A program made the position numbers and the translations under genes. A stretch of DNA of 64,000 nucleotides from Saururus chinensis. Lineage: Eukaryota > Streptophyta > Magnoliopsida > Piperales > Saururaceae. The stretch spans positions 41,953,644 through 42,017,643 of the forward strand of contig CP141142.1 in NCBI GenBank assembly GCA_035235625.1, written 5' to 3'. The notes beneath the pieces were generated by a model. It ran no database searches, was not told the origin of the DNA, and saw only the letters and a list, made by a program, of their open reading frames with translations. This document shows positions 13,781 to 25,900 of the stretch, piece by piece (position 1 is the first letter of the stretch; each line of letters opens with the position of its first letter).

Positions 13781-14430
13781 CACTCTACTGGGCCCCTTCC
13801 TTAAGCGATCCAGCATTAAGAAAAGCGCAAATGGGCTTTAGTTTATATTAGCCCAGCGAGGTTTGTTAATCAGGGGGCGTTTTGGTAAAACTGGGGCCCA
13901 AGTTATATGTTATCGCTACGAGGAAGTTCTAAGCGCAGCGTTCCTTTCCTGGTTTTGTCGCGACGCGGACAGTTTACCTGTCTCAGGAAAGTAGGAGGTG
14001 GTCCTTTTGAGGCACCGGATTGCCCGCCGCGTGTCCTCCTCGCAGCCGTATCGCCACGCGGCGCGCGGGAGCGTCTCCGCTCCCTGAGGGGGCGTGCGTC
14101 CACGTGAAGGCGGGGCCGCCACTGGTGACCTCCCGGGCCAGCTGGTTCTTTCTTGTTTCTCCCTGCCAGGACAGCCCCCTCATCTCTCCAATTTACCGTA
14201 TCGTCTCGCGATAAAGTTATAAACAGGTCAATAATTGAAGCCGCACCAGGTTAAGAACGACCAAAACTCTCGCATTTGGGCAATTATTTGTGGTTAAGCT
14301 TGTTTTAAAATATCGCGAGTATTTGGGGTATGCGGAGAACCGGGGAGGCGGGTTACTGGGTTTCCGAGACGATGTGACCTGACCGACCCCGCCAAAAAGT
14401 TTTCGATATCGACGTTTTGGGGCCCGCACG
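13780..14430. promoter_or_regulatory. GC-rich island with a G-box, gene not identified
   Basis: CpG-rich island. GGGCCC words occur near 13791 and 13895, and a CACGTG G-box core lies at about 14101-14106. Short ORFs overlap on both strands, none with a recognisable domain. It could be a distal regulatory region of the divergently placed S40-like gene, whose start is about 0.9 kb away, or the remnant of another promoter or first exon. Confidence 0.25.
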
Positions 14431-16020
14431 AAATGCCCTCCCTAATGAGCACCCGAATCCAAACACCCTCACAACCTTTGTGATTAATTAACTATTGTTT
14501 ACCAATAATGACCTTCTTACAAGTGATTATTTTTAATTGCTATTTCTTTATTCAGTTGTATGCTTTTGATGCGTACCCATCAAAGGCAAAGATTATCTTA
14601 TAACCTCGCTTTGTTTTTTTACCCAAATGTCTCCATTATTAGTTGCAAGTTGCACCTAAAGGCGAGGTTTTCCCTTCCTTGCAGCTTTTAGTAATCTAAT
14701 AAGTTATACACTAATACTCTTACTTAGTGGGTTTGATGGGCAGATGGTGTGATAGATGATACTCGATGGTAATAAACAGGGCATTTCAGGACAAGATATC
14801 CTGGGCCATTAGTGAAATGACTAATGAGAATGCAGACCCAGCAACCAACTTGTTGATTTAACTTGTTTTTATTTGGTAAAGACAGTTTCTACGTTGATGC
14901 CTTTGTTTACTGTGAGAAGATCATATGTTTGGCAGGAAACATCAGAATGTATTATAATGTTATATCGTTTCATTAGAAGATGATGTGAAGGGTCGATTTA
15001 ATTGGTTCTTGAATGAATATCATGTCAACAGTGGAGGTCATGGAAGGCAGTATGACCAACGGCTAGACCTTTCTTTCATTAAAAATGACTAAATTTTTGT
15101 GAGGATTTGTAGTGCTAAATATCCTCTAGATTGAGTTAAAGTTGTTGAGAAAAAGAAGCAGAGGCAGTACTGCTGTGTACTAGATTGGGTACTGTTGTAT
15201 GTGGTAGAAAAAGATTGATGAGGTCCTCGATGTTGAAGAAGATAATGTTATACAATCATTTTATATGTTTTGGCCAATCCAAGGAGGGCAGCTTGCATCA
15301 GCAATGGCACAACTACGGTAGAAGATTTGTTACATCCACCACGCATGGGACTTTGGTGCCAACGAGTGACCCACTTGCAGGTATGTAGCATATGGATCCC
15401 CTGCCTTCTTGGACTGGAAGTCAAAATAAGTAGAACCACCCCTTTCCCCATATTGTGACTCTATGCTTAGAGATCACAAACTACATATGAAGCAAAAATG
15501 GTCCCCCATGGCCCGTGACCATGCAGCTAGTTGAGAACATGGAATTGGGCAAGATAACCATGCAAGCAACAAAAGTTTTCTTTATGTGATAAGGCTTGCC
15601 AACCAATTGGAGGCTATCTAAATATGTGATACACACCAGTTAATTATTTCAGGTACAAGTTAGCAATGCTTTTGTTAGGTAGGGCTATGATATGGAATTA
15701 CGAATTGTGGAAGGATAATGACACATTGTATGTGTTTGCTCTTCACGAACCTGGTTCCTACCCAATATGTTATTCTCCTTCCACCCCGCCCCATTAAAAA
15801 AAAAAACTTAAAGAACTTCTTATTATCTCCATACTTTAATACTGCTATTTCCAGCAAACGCTCAGATATATCATCAGATAGGATGGAATGGAGAAAGTGA
15901 TAAAGATAATTTATCCTGAGAAATGGTTTGTAGCATAATTGGCATGGACATTGGGGGACCTTTCTTGTCTGATATGGCATCAGCAGTCATTAGCCTATCT
16001 GAATATGCGGCTAAAGGGAT
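14430..16020. other. Intergenic DNA, no gene seen
   Basis: AT-rich with modest-length ORFs on both strands (15185-15458 plus, 15248-15451 minus) that mirror each other and show no domains. No tRNA-like cloverleaf or transposon ends were found. Confidence 0.5.
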
Positions 16021-16031
16021 TCACTTACTAA

Positions 16032-16225
16032 CAGTGTTTTAAAAAACTGACCCGGCGAGTTAAACCCGATTCGTTTAGACTTGACTAACTTTTACGGGCA
16101 AAGTCATTTTTTGGTTAAATTGGACAGATTTATGTCTGATTGAACTGAAAAAACCCGAACCAGGCCACTAATATGAACCCAGCCACCAATCTAGGTTAGT
16201 GACATGGTCAATTTTAAAAACACTG
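16032..16225. mobile_element. hAT-like MITE, about 194 bp
   Basis: Terminal inverted repeats are visible: CAGTGTTTTAAAAAACTGAC on the left against CAGTGTTTTTAAAATTGACC read inward from the right. The interior has the pyrimidine/purine CCGG/CCCGA words common in such elements. The candidate 8-bp flanks (16024-16031 and 16226-16233) agree at only about half their positions, so the insertion is old or the boundaries are slightly off. Confidence 0.6.
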
Positions 16226-16252
16226 TTTAGCATATCGAAACATCTGAATATA

Positions 16253-16356
16253 CTCTTTTTATTTTATATTAATACTTTTATTTGGTTTTTTAAAATAATT
16301 AAAATTAATTTATTTTTTAAAAATTAAATATAACTATTAATATAGAATGGATAGAG
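16253..16356. mobile_element. Stowaway-like MITE, about 104 bp
   Basis: The left end CTCTTTTTATTTTATATTAA pairs with CTCTATCCATTCTATATTAA read inward from the right end. The left flank is TA and the right flank CA, so the TA duplication is imperfect. It lies only about 25 bp beyond the hAT-like MITE. Confidence 0.55.
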
Positions 16357-16359
16357 CAT

Positions 16360-17270
16360 CATTTTGTTTTGTACATACATTTTACACATTTTTTAATGCA
16401 TCTCATTAAAATTAACCACCGTCTCCACTGCTGCCCAACACAACATAGAAAAAAATGTTTTGAAACTAGTGATAATCTCCCAGTAAACTTGCATAATCTT
16501 TTGCGTTACATCACTAATGGCTTGCACAGTTGACCATATTATTCATAAAATCAAGGTGGGAGACATTAAATGTGTTGAGGTTGGCGTAAGCCTTTTGCTC
16601 TTCACTAGTAAGGGGCACTCTAAAACAGGGCATCGGTAGCAGAGCGAAAGTATGGAAATGAGGAAAGAAAGGATGCCAGTCCTTGAAGAAATGCAAATTT
16701 TGGAACTGACGTTCTCTTAAGATCAGTCTTCGGAGGTTGAGAAACTTTGAAATTCCTTAATTTTGTTTCAGCATCCAGCTTGCCCCCTTGGGACTAAACA
16801 AGCACCAAATTATTTAATCACCTTCTTCTCGCCATTCTAGTTGTAGGTTGGCCACTGTTCCTCACGTTCTTTAAATCAAATCCGGCATTAGTTTCGTTTA
16901 TAAGTTATAGACAGGGAGACAGTCAGGTGAAGGATTCTCATTTCTGCTCGCTCACAGAGAAGTGATTATAGCTTAATTTAGTTGTTTGAGTTTTTTCCAT
17001 GTCATGTCATGTGGCCCAAGATAGAAATATTCCATATAATATTATGACCTGGTTTATAACAAATATACCCTTAGATCATAAATGAACTCATAACTAAGTT
17101 TTTATATCATTAACGAATAATAAAAGAGGGTGGGGATGTGTTATTGGTGGTAAATAAGTGACGATGCCGACGAGTGGCCAGAGGTGGTAAAACCTCCATT
17201 TTTTTCTCCACGAAAGCTTTTTCGGTTAAAAAAGAAATTATTTCTCGGTGTCAGTGACCCATCCTCCGGC
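16360..17270. other. Intergenic DNA, no gene seen
   Basis: No coding or repeat structure I can support; the 60-codon minus ORF at 16514-16696 has no recognisable domain. Confidence 0.45.
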
Positions 17271-17274
17271 CTAA

Positions 17275-18211
17275 TAGACATAGTGACTCATAATATAATG
17301 TGACTCACATTGCATCGATAATAACACGATTTGTCAATAATACATTTTATTGATTTTATAATATATATCATATTCTGTTAATGATAACACGTGTTCTTTG
17401 CGCTAATGACCCACAATATAATTTAGTTCATATTATATATTTGCTAACATAGCATGCCAACAATACGTATTATTGGTAATACGATATGCTCCATATTGCA
17501 TATGTAATAACATGATATTTACCATATTATGTTAATAATAATATGATATGTGTTTTTTGAGGCAACAACTAATTATACGATATCCTCCATATCGCATTTA
17601 TGATATCATGATATTCACCATATCATGTTAACAATAATGTGATGTGTTCTTTGAGCCGACAACCCATAATACAATATCCTCCATATTACATGTACAAAAA
17701 CACGATATTCGCCATATCATTTTTACAATAACATGATATGTGTTATTTAGTTAACAATCCATAATACGATATGCTCCATATTGCATGTACGATAACACAA
17801 TATTCATCATATAGTGTTAACGGTATTGCGATATGTGTGTTCTTTGAACCAATGGCCCATAATACGATGTGCTCCATAACGCATATGATAACATGACATG
17901 TCAACAATACATGTTCTTGATAATACGATATACTCCATATCGCATATACAATAACACGATATTCACCATATCCTGTTAATGATAATACAATATGTGTTAT
18001 TTGAGCTGCCAATACATAATATGATATCCTCCATATTGCATATATGATAATACGATATTCATCATATCATGTGAACAATAACACGATATGTGTTATTTAG
18101 TTAACAACCCATAATACGATATACTACATATTACATATACGATAACACAATATTTGTCATATAGTGTTAACGATAATATGATATATGTGTTATTTGAACC
18201 AATGACCCATG
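17275..18211. repeat. Minisatellite of about 95-bp units, left block
   Basis: About nine to ten diverged units follow one another. Each contains CCCATAATACGATATGCTCC, then CATATNGCATATACGATAACA, then CACGATATTCACCATATCA and a GTGTTCTTTGAGCCAA-type tail (words approximate). Successive anchors fall near 17570, 17666, 17758, 17857, 18013 and 18108, giving 92-99 bp spacing with one longer interval. The copia element starting at 18212 interrupts the array, which resumes at 26924. The 89-codon ORF inside is a by-product of the repeats. Confidence 0.75.
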
Positions 18212-18752
18212 TGTTGACAGTGAAATCAATTGCAGACTCATAATGAAGGGTAGTCTTGTCCTTTGCTTTGAAAGACCTAAGTTATAAATAAGCTCATTAA
18301 ATGAGGCTGATGTGATGATGAATTCTAGAGAGACGTGAGGAGATTTTCAGAGCCGCCACGACCCAGAACTGGAGAGGTCAATGCAGAGCAACATAGAGAG
18401 AAGGAAGACAAGAATTTCTGGGAGGAAGTTGGAGTTTTCTTCTTGTATATTGCGTGAGGAGCGTTGCTGAGAGATCTTGTAATTCTCTTGTACTCTGATT
18501 CTCTATCTAGTGGAATTATGTGATCTCATGGATGTAGGTAGCAAGACCGAACCGCTTTAAATTCCCTTGTGTACTTTGCTTTTGTATTAGCGTTTCTAGA
18601 TCCATATTTTCGCAGTACAGACAAGGGAACAATAAAACTATATTATGTTCGCCCAGAATCATAGAACAGTAAATATATACTCTATTCGGCCAAAATTAGA
18701 GTATAGTAAACTTATACTCTATTTGGCGAGGCCTGTAGTTTTATTCCCCGCA
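18212..18752 (+). repeat. 5' LTR of the copia fossil
   Basis: Starts TGTTGACAG and ends CCCCGCA immediately before the primer-binding site. It aligns along its whole length with 22956-23466 plus 26889-26923. Confidence 0.85.
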
Positions 18753-18777
18753 ATTGGTATCGGAGCTTCAAGAGGAG

Positions 18778-19600
18778 ATGGCCGATGATAGCAAGTTCAA
18801 GATAGAGAAATTCAATGGCTAAAATTATAGATTTTGGCGCATGCAGATTGAAGATTACTTGTACCAGAAGGACCTCTACCAGCCATTGTTTACTACCAAG
18901 TCTGTTGGTGAAGACAAGGTGGAAGAGATTGCAAGGTGGGAGTTGCTTGATCGCAAGGCTCTAGGAGCGGTTAGATTATCTATTTCTTCATCGGTGGCTT
19001 CGAACATCACAAAAGCTAAGACCATGAATGATTCCTTTGATATGCTCGAGCGGTTGTATGCGAGTCCTTCTATAAATAAGGTACATTTTGTGACCAGTTT
19101 CTTTGATTTAAAAATGTCCGATGATGAGATTGTAGCCAATCACTTGAATTCGTTCTATGCTTTTGTTAATCAACTTGAGGCAATAGATGTTAATTTTACT
19201 GAAGATATACAGTCTATTGCTTTGCTTAAGTCTTTGCCATTTGATTGGGAATAATTTAAAGTTGCTATGCATAGTTCCCATAATACAGAAAAATTTAAGT
19301 TGAATGATGTGTGTGGAATGATATTGGCTAAAGAAACACGTCTAAGGGTGGTTCTTCTTCATTCGGTTCAGCCCTAACCATGGAAGAAAGAGGGCGGCGA
19401 CCTCAAAGAGGCAAACCTGGATGGAGAGGGAAGTCTAGGAGGGGGCAATCCAAGTCTAAACACCGTAAGGGTGATGGGGCTTGTTGACAGTGTGGGCAGA
19501 AAAGTCACTTGAAGAAGTATTGCCCAAACCCCCCTCATGATGGAGCACAAAATCATGCTAAAAATAATGTTAATGTTACTGAAGCTGATTGCATGTTATT
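18778..19600 (+). pseudogene. Copia gag-like region (fossil)
   Basis: The longest open piece, from 18841, carries the gag signature of copia elements (EDYLYQKDLYQPL, then WELLDRKALGAVRLSIS and a TMNDSFDMLERLY block, then NHLNSFYAFVNQLEAI and SIALLKSLP). A CCHC zinc-knuckle-like stretch lies near 19480-19530 and a protease-like AWIIDNGASFHAT near 19620. It belongs to the fossil element, not to a host gene. The reading frame is broken. Confidence 0.8.
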
Positions 19601-22067
19601 GTTTATGGAAAGTAAATGTGATGCTTGGATTATTGATAATGGTGCCTCATTTCATGCTACTTCTAGAAAAGATTTGATGTAAAATTTTATAGCTAATGAT
19701 TTGGGTAATGTCTACTTAGGCAATGACCAAACTTGTGAAATCATAGGCAAGGGTGACATTCATTTGTTGATTGATGATTGTAAGATCCCGGTTCTTAAAC
19801 CGATTTTCGTTTCACTTTAATTACCTGTTATCGTAAGGTTAACACATTTTCTAATTTATTCGGTGGTTTCGTAAATAAATGGTGTTTATGATGGTTTTAA
19901 TCAAAATTAACTTTAAGATTGATGGTTTTAAGTGATTTTTGAATCAAATGTGAATTTTTGATATTTTTTGGAATTTTTTTTTCAAAAATTAGGGCAGGAC
20001 CCTTATGGGCCCCACCGTCGAAATTTTGGTTTTTGTGCCAAATGGACCTAGACATCAACTTAAGGCTATACAAAAATTTTCAGAATTTTCTTAGACTTGA
20101 TTAGTGCTCAAATTTGTAAAATACCAATTTTTAGCCTACTTTTCTTATTTACACCCCATAACTTAGCCATACACACCCCAACCCTTACTATAAAAGGGCA
20201 AACCTGAGCCATTCCCATTTTGGGAATAAGCTAAGGAGGAGAGGTCAGGCCTAATCTCTAATTAGGCCCGGATTAGAAGGTGTTTAAGGTAAGCCCATTC
20301 TAATTAAGTACTAAATCTTAGCTTTTCTCTTAACCTCTTCTAAATCTACCATTTCCCCTTTTGTTTCAATCCATTTTTAAACACCAAAACTACTGATTTA
20401 CATCTTTACTACAAACCCTAGCTTTCAAAATCCTATTTTTATGTTCAACAAGCCCTAGATTTAAGTTTTTAATTAGGGTTTTCTTTGTTAAATCGATTTT
20501 AATAGAGTTTAATTCAAACTCTATGTCTTTGTAAGGTTTTAAAGAAGGGTGACCACCAAATCTAAGCTTAATCAAGGGATAAGGTAATGAACTTTCGAAA
20601 TTTCAGTTTATCTATGGTAAAACTCTTAATTTTGTGGCTTATTTTGAATGAAGTTACTTGTTTTAGTGTGCTAATGGTATAATTAGAAAATGATAATCTT
20701 TAATCCCAATTTCATAGGGTTTTATCTTGTTATGATGTGGTTTAACATTCTGGAAGTCATGGAGGACTTTTGATGGTATTTAGGTTGTTAGATGTTGATT
20801 TGAAGTGTTATCAATGGAGTTTTGGTTTGAAATTGCAAAAGGAAAAAGATGGTCAGTTCTGCCTTGTTGGCGTTCGAACGGCCCTTCTGGGTGTTCAAAC
20901 GGCAACACTATCGGATCGACAGATTTTCAGTTCAACAGATCGAACGGCCTGTCGGGCGTTCAAATGACCAAACTGTGAATTTCAAAATTTCCCGTTTAGC
21001 CAATCGAACAGCCTTTTGGGCATTCAAACGGCTACACAGCAGTCTTGTGATCTATTTGCATGATGTTTATTTCGATGATTCCACTTTAACTTGCCAATTT
21101 TATATGAATGTGATGTGTTTTAAGCTATATTATGCTACTAAAAAGACATGCTATTGAGGTTATGAAGTTGGGATATATGATTAGAGATTTGTGGAATGAC
21201 TTATGTTTTGTGGCATGATGTTGGAATTGTCATCTTGAAATTGTGAATGGTTGATTCCCTATGGTTAAACATATTTTGAGCAGGACTATAAGTTATTAAT
21301 AGACTGATTTGTCATGATAAAATGTGGTTAGTTGATGTGTGGATGTTGGTGAATGTCATGACTCAAGGATGAAATGAATGATCTTATATGTGTTTAGCCT
21401 TTGTGGTTGAGTTTTGATTTGAGTTATGATTTCAACGATTCTTCTTCTATGATTTTCGCTAGAATTCATGTTTAGATGGTAATTCACATGTGTAGTGTGG
21501 TAGTGAGTTAATTTCAAGCATGTTGATATGCATTGAGTGAAGTGTTTCTACTAGTTACACACACACACACGTGGGGTTTAATGATGATGTTGAAGCTTGA
21601 TATTATAATTATGAATGATGCATTAGGGGCTGATGAGAGCACTTATCATGAATTAGGATTCATGTATGCCTTGCCCACATATGTACCATGTTGCATGCAT
21701 CATGAAAATGGATTCCAATTGAGGCTCTATCGAGATTAATTGAATGTGGTCGATTGGATGCAATGTGGTGAATTTACGTGCCGGATTAATCGGTCATAGC
21801 TTAATCGAATCTTGATTGGTCCGAAATGACATGCTTTGATTTGAATTCCTTCGTGGAGCATGTGCACTCCCTGGGTTGAGTCTAGTTAAATAGAGTTAAG
21901 TAGGGATGAGTTGTGTACTTGTCTTGCGGATTGAGATTATTTATGATTCGCTGGACCCTGAGAATCCAACTGGTTTGTCCGAGTACACCGGCTTACTAGG
22001 TGTTGTTGCTTGGGACTTTAGTCTTGACAAGCAGGGTTGCCCGGGAGTTTAGACTTGATGGGCAGGA

Positions 22068-22215
22068 GTTGCTCGAAGGTGTTGGCCTTGAGGAGCAGGA
22101 GTTGCTTGAAGGCGTTGGCCTTGAGGAGGAGGAGTTGCTCGAAGGTTTTGACTTTCAAGAGCATGTCTATTTGATAAGAGTTGCTCGAAGGCTTTGACCT
22201 TGAAGAGCAGGTTTA
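22068..22215 (+). repeat. 33-bp tandem repeats in copy A
   Basis: Units starting GTTGCTCGAAGG at 22068, 22101 and 22134 are spaced 33 bp apart, with a more diverged one at 22180. The unit is a multiple of three, so it gives an open frame of repeated ELLEGVGLEE. Copies B and C have different sequence at this place. Confidence 0.7.
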
Positions 22216-22289
22216 TTCTTTATGTGTATGGACTTGCATGATGGACTAGTGTGTTTATGTGACACTTATACATACATGGTGAATGAGAA

Positions 22290-22640
22290 TGATGTGATGC
22301 ATGATTGAATGTGTATGTTAGAGATACATTTTATGCAGGTTGATATGATGTGATGCATAGTAGGATATGTATGTTAGAGATACATTTTATGCAGGATGAT
22401 ATGAGGTTGAGGCATGATTGGATGTGTATGTTAGAGATACATTTCATGCAGGTTGATAGGATGTGATGCATGATGAAATATGTATGTTAGAGAGACATTC
22501 ATGTAAGTTATTATGATGTGATGCATGATGGAATATGTATGTTAGAGATACATTCATGTAGGTTGTCATGATGTGATGCATGATGTAATATGTATGTTAG
22601 AGATAGATTCATTTAGGTTGTTATGATGTGAATGACATTA
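22290..22640 (+). repeat. 56-bp tandem repeats in copy A
   Basis: The anchor GTATGTTAGAGA recurs near 22313, 22369, 22426, 22482, 22537 and 22592, a period of 55-57 bp. The same minisatellite is inverted in copy B (about 24100-24380) and present in fewer units in copy C (about 40660-40770). Confidence 0.75.
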
Positions 22641-22955
22641 TGTGGATTATACACTATGATGCAGGTTTAGGTGATGCGTTTGTGTGATCAGAAAATGTTA
22701 CATCTTGTAAATATGTGATATGAATGATTATATTGCTATGCTATTGTATTTCCGATGATGATAGTTATATTAAAAACCATTGCTGAGTTTGTTAAACTCA
22801 CCTCTCTTTCTTGTGTTTTGTTTTGGGGCTGCGTGGTGCGACACGTAGACGGATAGGATCTCCTCTTTGAGGAAAGGTCGGAGATGACTTGGATGTGATC
22901 GTGGAGATCGTTGTGTGACTTACTTTTTTGAGTAATTAGATTTCAAGTGGGAGAT

Positions 22956-25900
22956 TGTTGATGGTGAAATCAATTACGGACTCATAAGTGAAGGGCAATC
23001 TTGTCATTTTCTCTAGAAGACCTAAGTTGTAAATAGGCTCATTAAAGGAGGTTGATGTGATGATGAATTCCAGAGAGATGTGAGGAGATTTTCAGAGCTG
23101 CCACAACCCAAAACCGGAGAGGTCAACGCAGAGCAACATAGAGAGAAGGAAGACATGACTTTCTGGGAGGAAGAAGTTGAAGTTTTCTTCTTGTGTATTG
23201 TGTGAGGAGCATTCCGGAGAGATTTTGTAATTCTCTTGTACTCTGATTCTCTATCTAGTGGAATTGTGTGATCCCGTGGATGTAGGAAGCAAGGTCAAAC
23301 CACGTTAAATTCCCTTGTGTATTTTACTTTTGTATTGGAGTTTCTAGATCCATATTTCCGTAGTACAGGCAGGGGAATAGTAAAACTATATACTCTATTC
23401 GCCCAGAATCACAGAACAGTAAATATATACTCTGTTCGCTATAACCAGAGTATAGTAAACTTATACTGTCACGCCCCGGCGAATGCCCGACCCGAGCCGA
23501 ACCCGGTCCAAGGGCCGGTCAAGCGCGCGGGGCGACGAAGTAAAGATTGAGAAATGATCTAGCGGAAGACTTAACCCTAACCACGGGCGATTAACAGAAA
23601 CATGAAGTGTGCACAATCCTTTGAGCAAGAGTAAATAAAAGGGAAAGGAAAGGTGTTGCTTATCATAAAGTAAACAACAATCTCAAACCCATAAGCTTAG
23701 TTAAGTAAAGCCCACACGGCTCAAAATAAGTCATAAGCATCCCAACTGTAAGATATGACATAAATCCAAAACAAGAACACTACACAAAGGTCCTGAACAA
23801 CAGCATAACTAAGGAGAATCAACCACACAAAGAACTCCACGATCATATCCAAGCCACCTCCGACCTTTCCTCAAAGAGGCGATCCTGTCCGTTTGCGTGT
23901 CACACCACGCAGCCCCAAATCAAAACACGCAAAGAGGGGTGAGTTTAACAAACTCAGTAATGGTTTTAATATCACTAACTACATCGAAAAATGCGATAGC
24001 ATGGTGATATAATTATTCAAAATCAATGAATTACATGGTGCATCATTTTCTGATCACATATACATATCACCTAACACTGCATCATAGTGCATAATCAACC
24101 TGCATGGATGTATCTCTAACATACATATTCCACATGCATAACATCAACATCAACCTGCATGGATGTATCTCTAACATACATATTCCACATACATAACATC
24201 AACATCAACCTGCATGGATGTATCTCTAATATACATATTCCCACATGCATTACATCAACATCAACTTGCATGGATGTATCTCTAACATACATATTCCCAC
24301 ATGCATTATATCATCAACATCAACCTGCATGGATGTATCTCTAATATACATATTCCCACATGCATTATATCATCAACATCAACCCTCATTAAGGAGTAAT
24401 CACACATTAATGTCACACAGACGGGAGCATGGACAAGGCCACGAAGGCGTGTCATGGTCCAAAATTCTACACAAGAATTTAAAGAAAGATCAGGGTTGTC
24501 AATCCCTAATACTGCTCGCCCTGGACGATCCTGGCCAAGGATGTCCCATTCTCACACAGAGAATCTAGAGCAGGGGTGTTCGCCCAGGGACATCTCCTGC
24601 GGAGGGAACAACCCGAGTTCTCACACAGAGAACCCTAAAACACGTGGTAGCGGGGTGCACATGGCATACCACACTGAATTCTCAGGGTCCAGATGACATA
24701 CATAATAACATTCTCACAATCCGCAAGACAAGTACACAACTCGTTCCCACATGTCATTCCATTTAACAAGACTCAACCCGGGGAGTGCACTCGTTCCACA
24801 CAGGAACTCAAATTAAAATATGTCCTTTCGGACCAATCAACTTGCGATTAACCCATGACCGATCAATCCAGCACACAATTCCATCACATTGCATCCAATC
24901 GGTCAAATTCATTTAATCACGATAAAGCCTCGATTGGAAATTCATTTTCATGATGGATGCAGCATGGTACATACGTGGGCAAAGCATACGTGAATCCTAA
25001 TCCATGATAAGTGCTCTCATCAGCCCCTAATGCATCATTCATAATCACAATATCAAGCTTCAACATCATCATTTAACCCCACATGTGTGTGTGTATCTAG
25101 TAGAAGCATTTCACATAATGCATGCTAACATGCTTGAAATTAAACTTACTACCACACTACACATGTAAATTTCCATCTAAACATGAATCACAGCGGAAAT
25201 CATAGGAGAAGAATCGTTGAAATCATATCTCAATTCAAAACTCAACCACAAAGGCTAAACACATATAACATCACTCATTTCATCATTGAGTCATGACATT
25301 CACCAACATCCACACACACAACTAACCACAAGCTATCATGACAAATCAGTCCAATAATAGATTATAGTTCTACTGAAAATATGATTAACAATGAGAAACC
25401 AACCAATCCTAATTTCAAGATGACGATTCCAACATCATGCCACAAAACATAAGTCATTCCACCATCTCTAAGCATATATCTCCACTCCATAAACTTAATA
25501 GCATGCATTTCCAGTAGCCTAACATAGTTCAAAACACTCCACATTCATATAAAATTGACAAGCTAAAGTGGAATCATCAAAATAGGCATCATATGCACAA
25601 CATACAATTTCCTGTGTAGCCGTTCGAACGCCCTTTAGGCCGTTCGATCGGTTAAACGCAAAATTTTGAGATTCACAGTTTTGCTGTTCGAACGCCCAGC
25701 AGGCCGTTCGATCGGCTGAACTGGAAAAGTGCCATTCTGGCAGTGTTGCCGTTCGAATGCCTAGAAGGGCCGTTCGAACGCCAACAAGGCAAAACAGTCC
25801 ATCTTCTTCCTTTCGCAAATTCAAACCGAAACACCATTGATAACACTTCAAATCCACATCTAACACCCTAATCATCATCAAAAGTCCTTCTTGACTTCTA

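Larger units (their letters stand above)
19779..22925 (+). mobile_element. Long LTR-like element, copy A (incomplete)
   Basis: Begins TGTAAGATCCCGGTTCTTAA inside the copia internal domain and runs parallel to copies B and C: a TATA box (TATAAAAGGG near 20200), a cluster of GTTCGAACG-type words (20868-21040), tandem minisatellites, and the GAGTTT-GTT-AAACTC hairpin at 22785-22799. It is incomplete at its right end, where the copia polypurine tract follows. It has no coding capacity. It looks like a solo LTR of a Ty3/gypsy element with unusually long LTRs. Confidence 0.75.

Noticed and set aside
17743-18012. 89-codon minus-strand ORF
   Set aside because: Lies wholly inside the 95-bp repeats and is itself internally repetitive.
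18841-19254. 137-codon ORF as a host gene
   Set aside because: It is gag-like sequence of the copia fossil, located directly behind its LTR and primer-binding site.
24159-24568. Overlapping plus-strand ORFs with repeated INLHGCISNIH
   Set aside because: They are translations of the 56-bp minisatellite in copy B.
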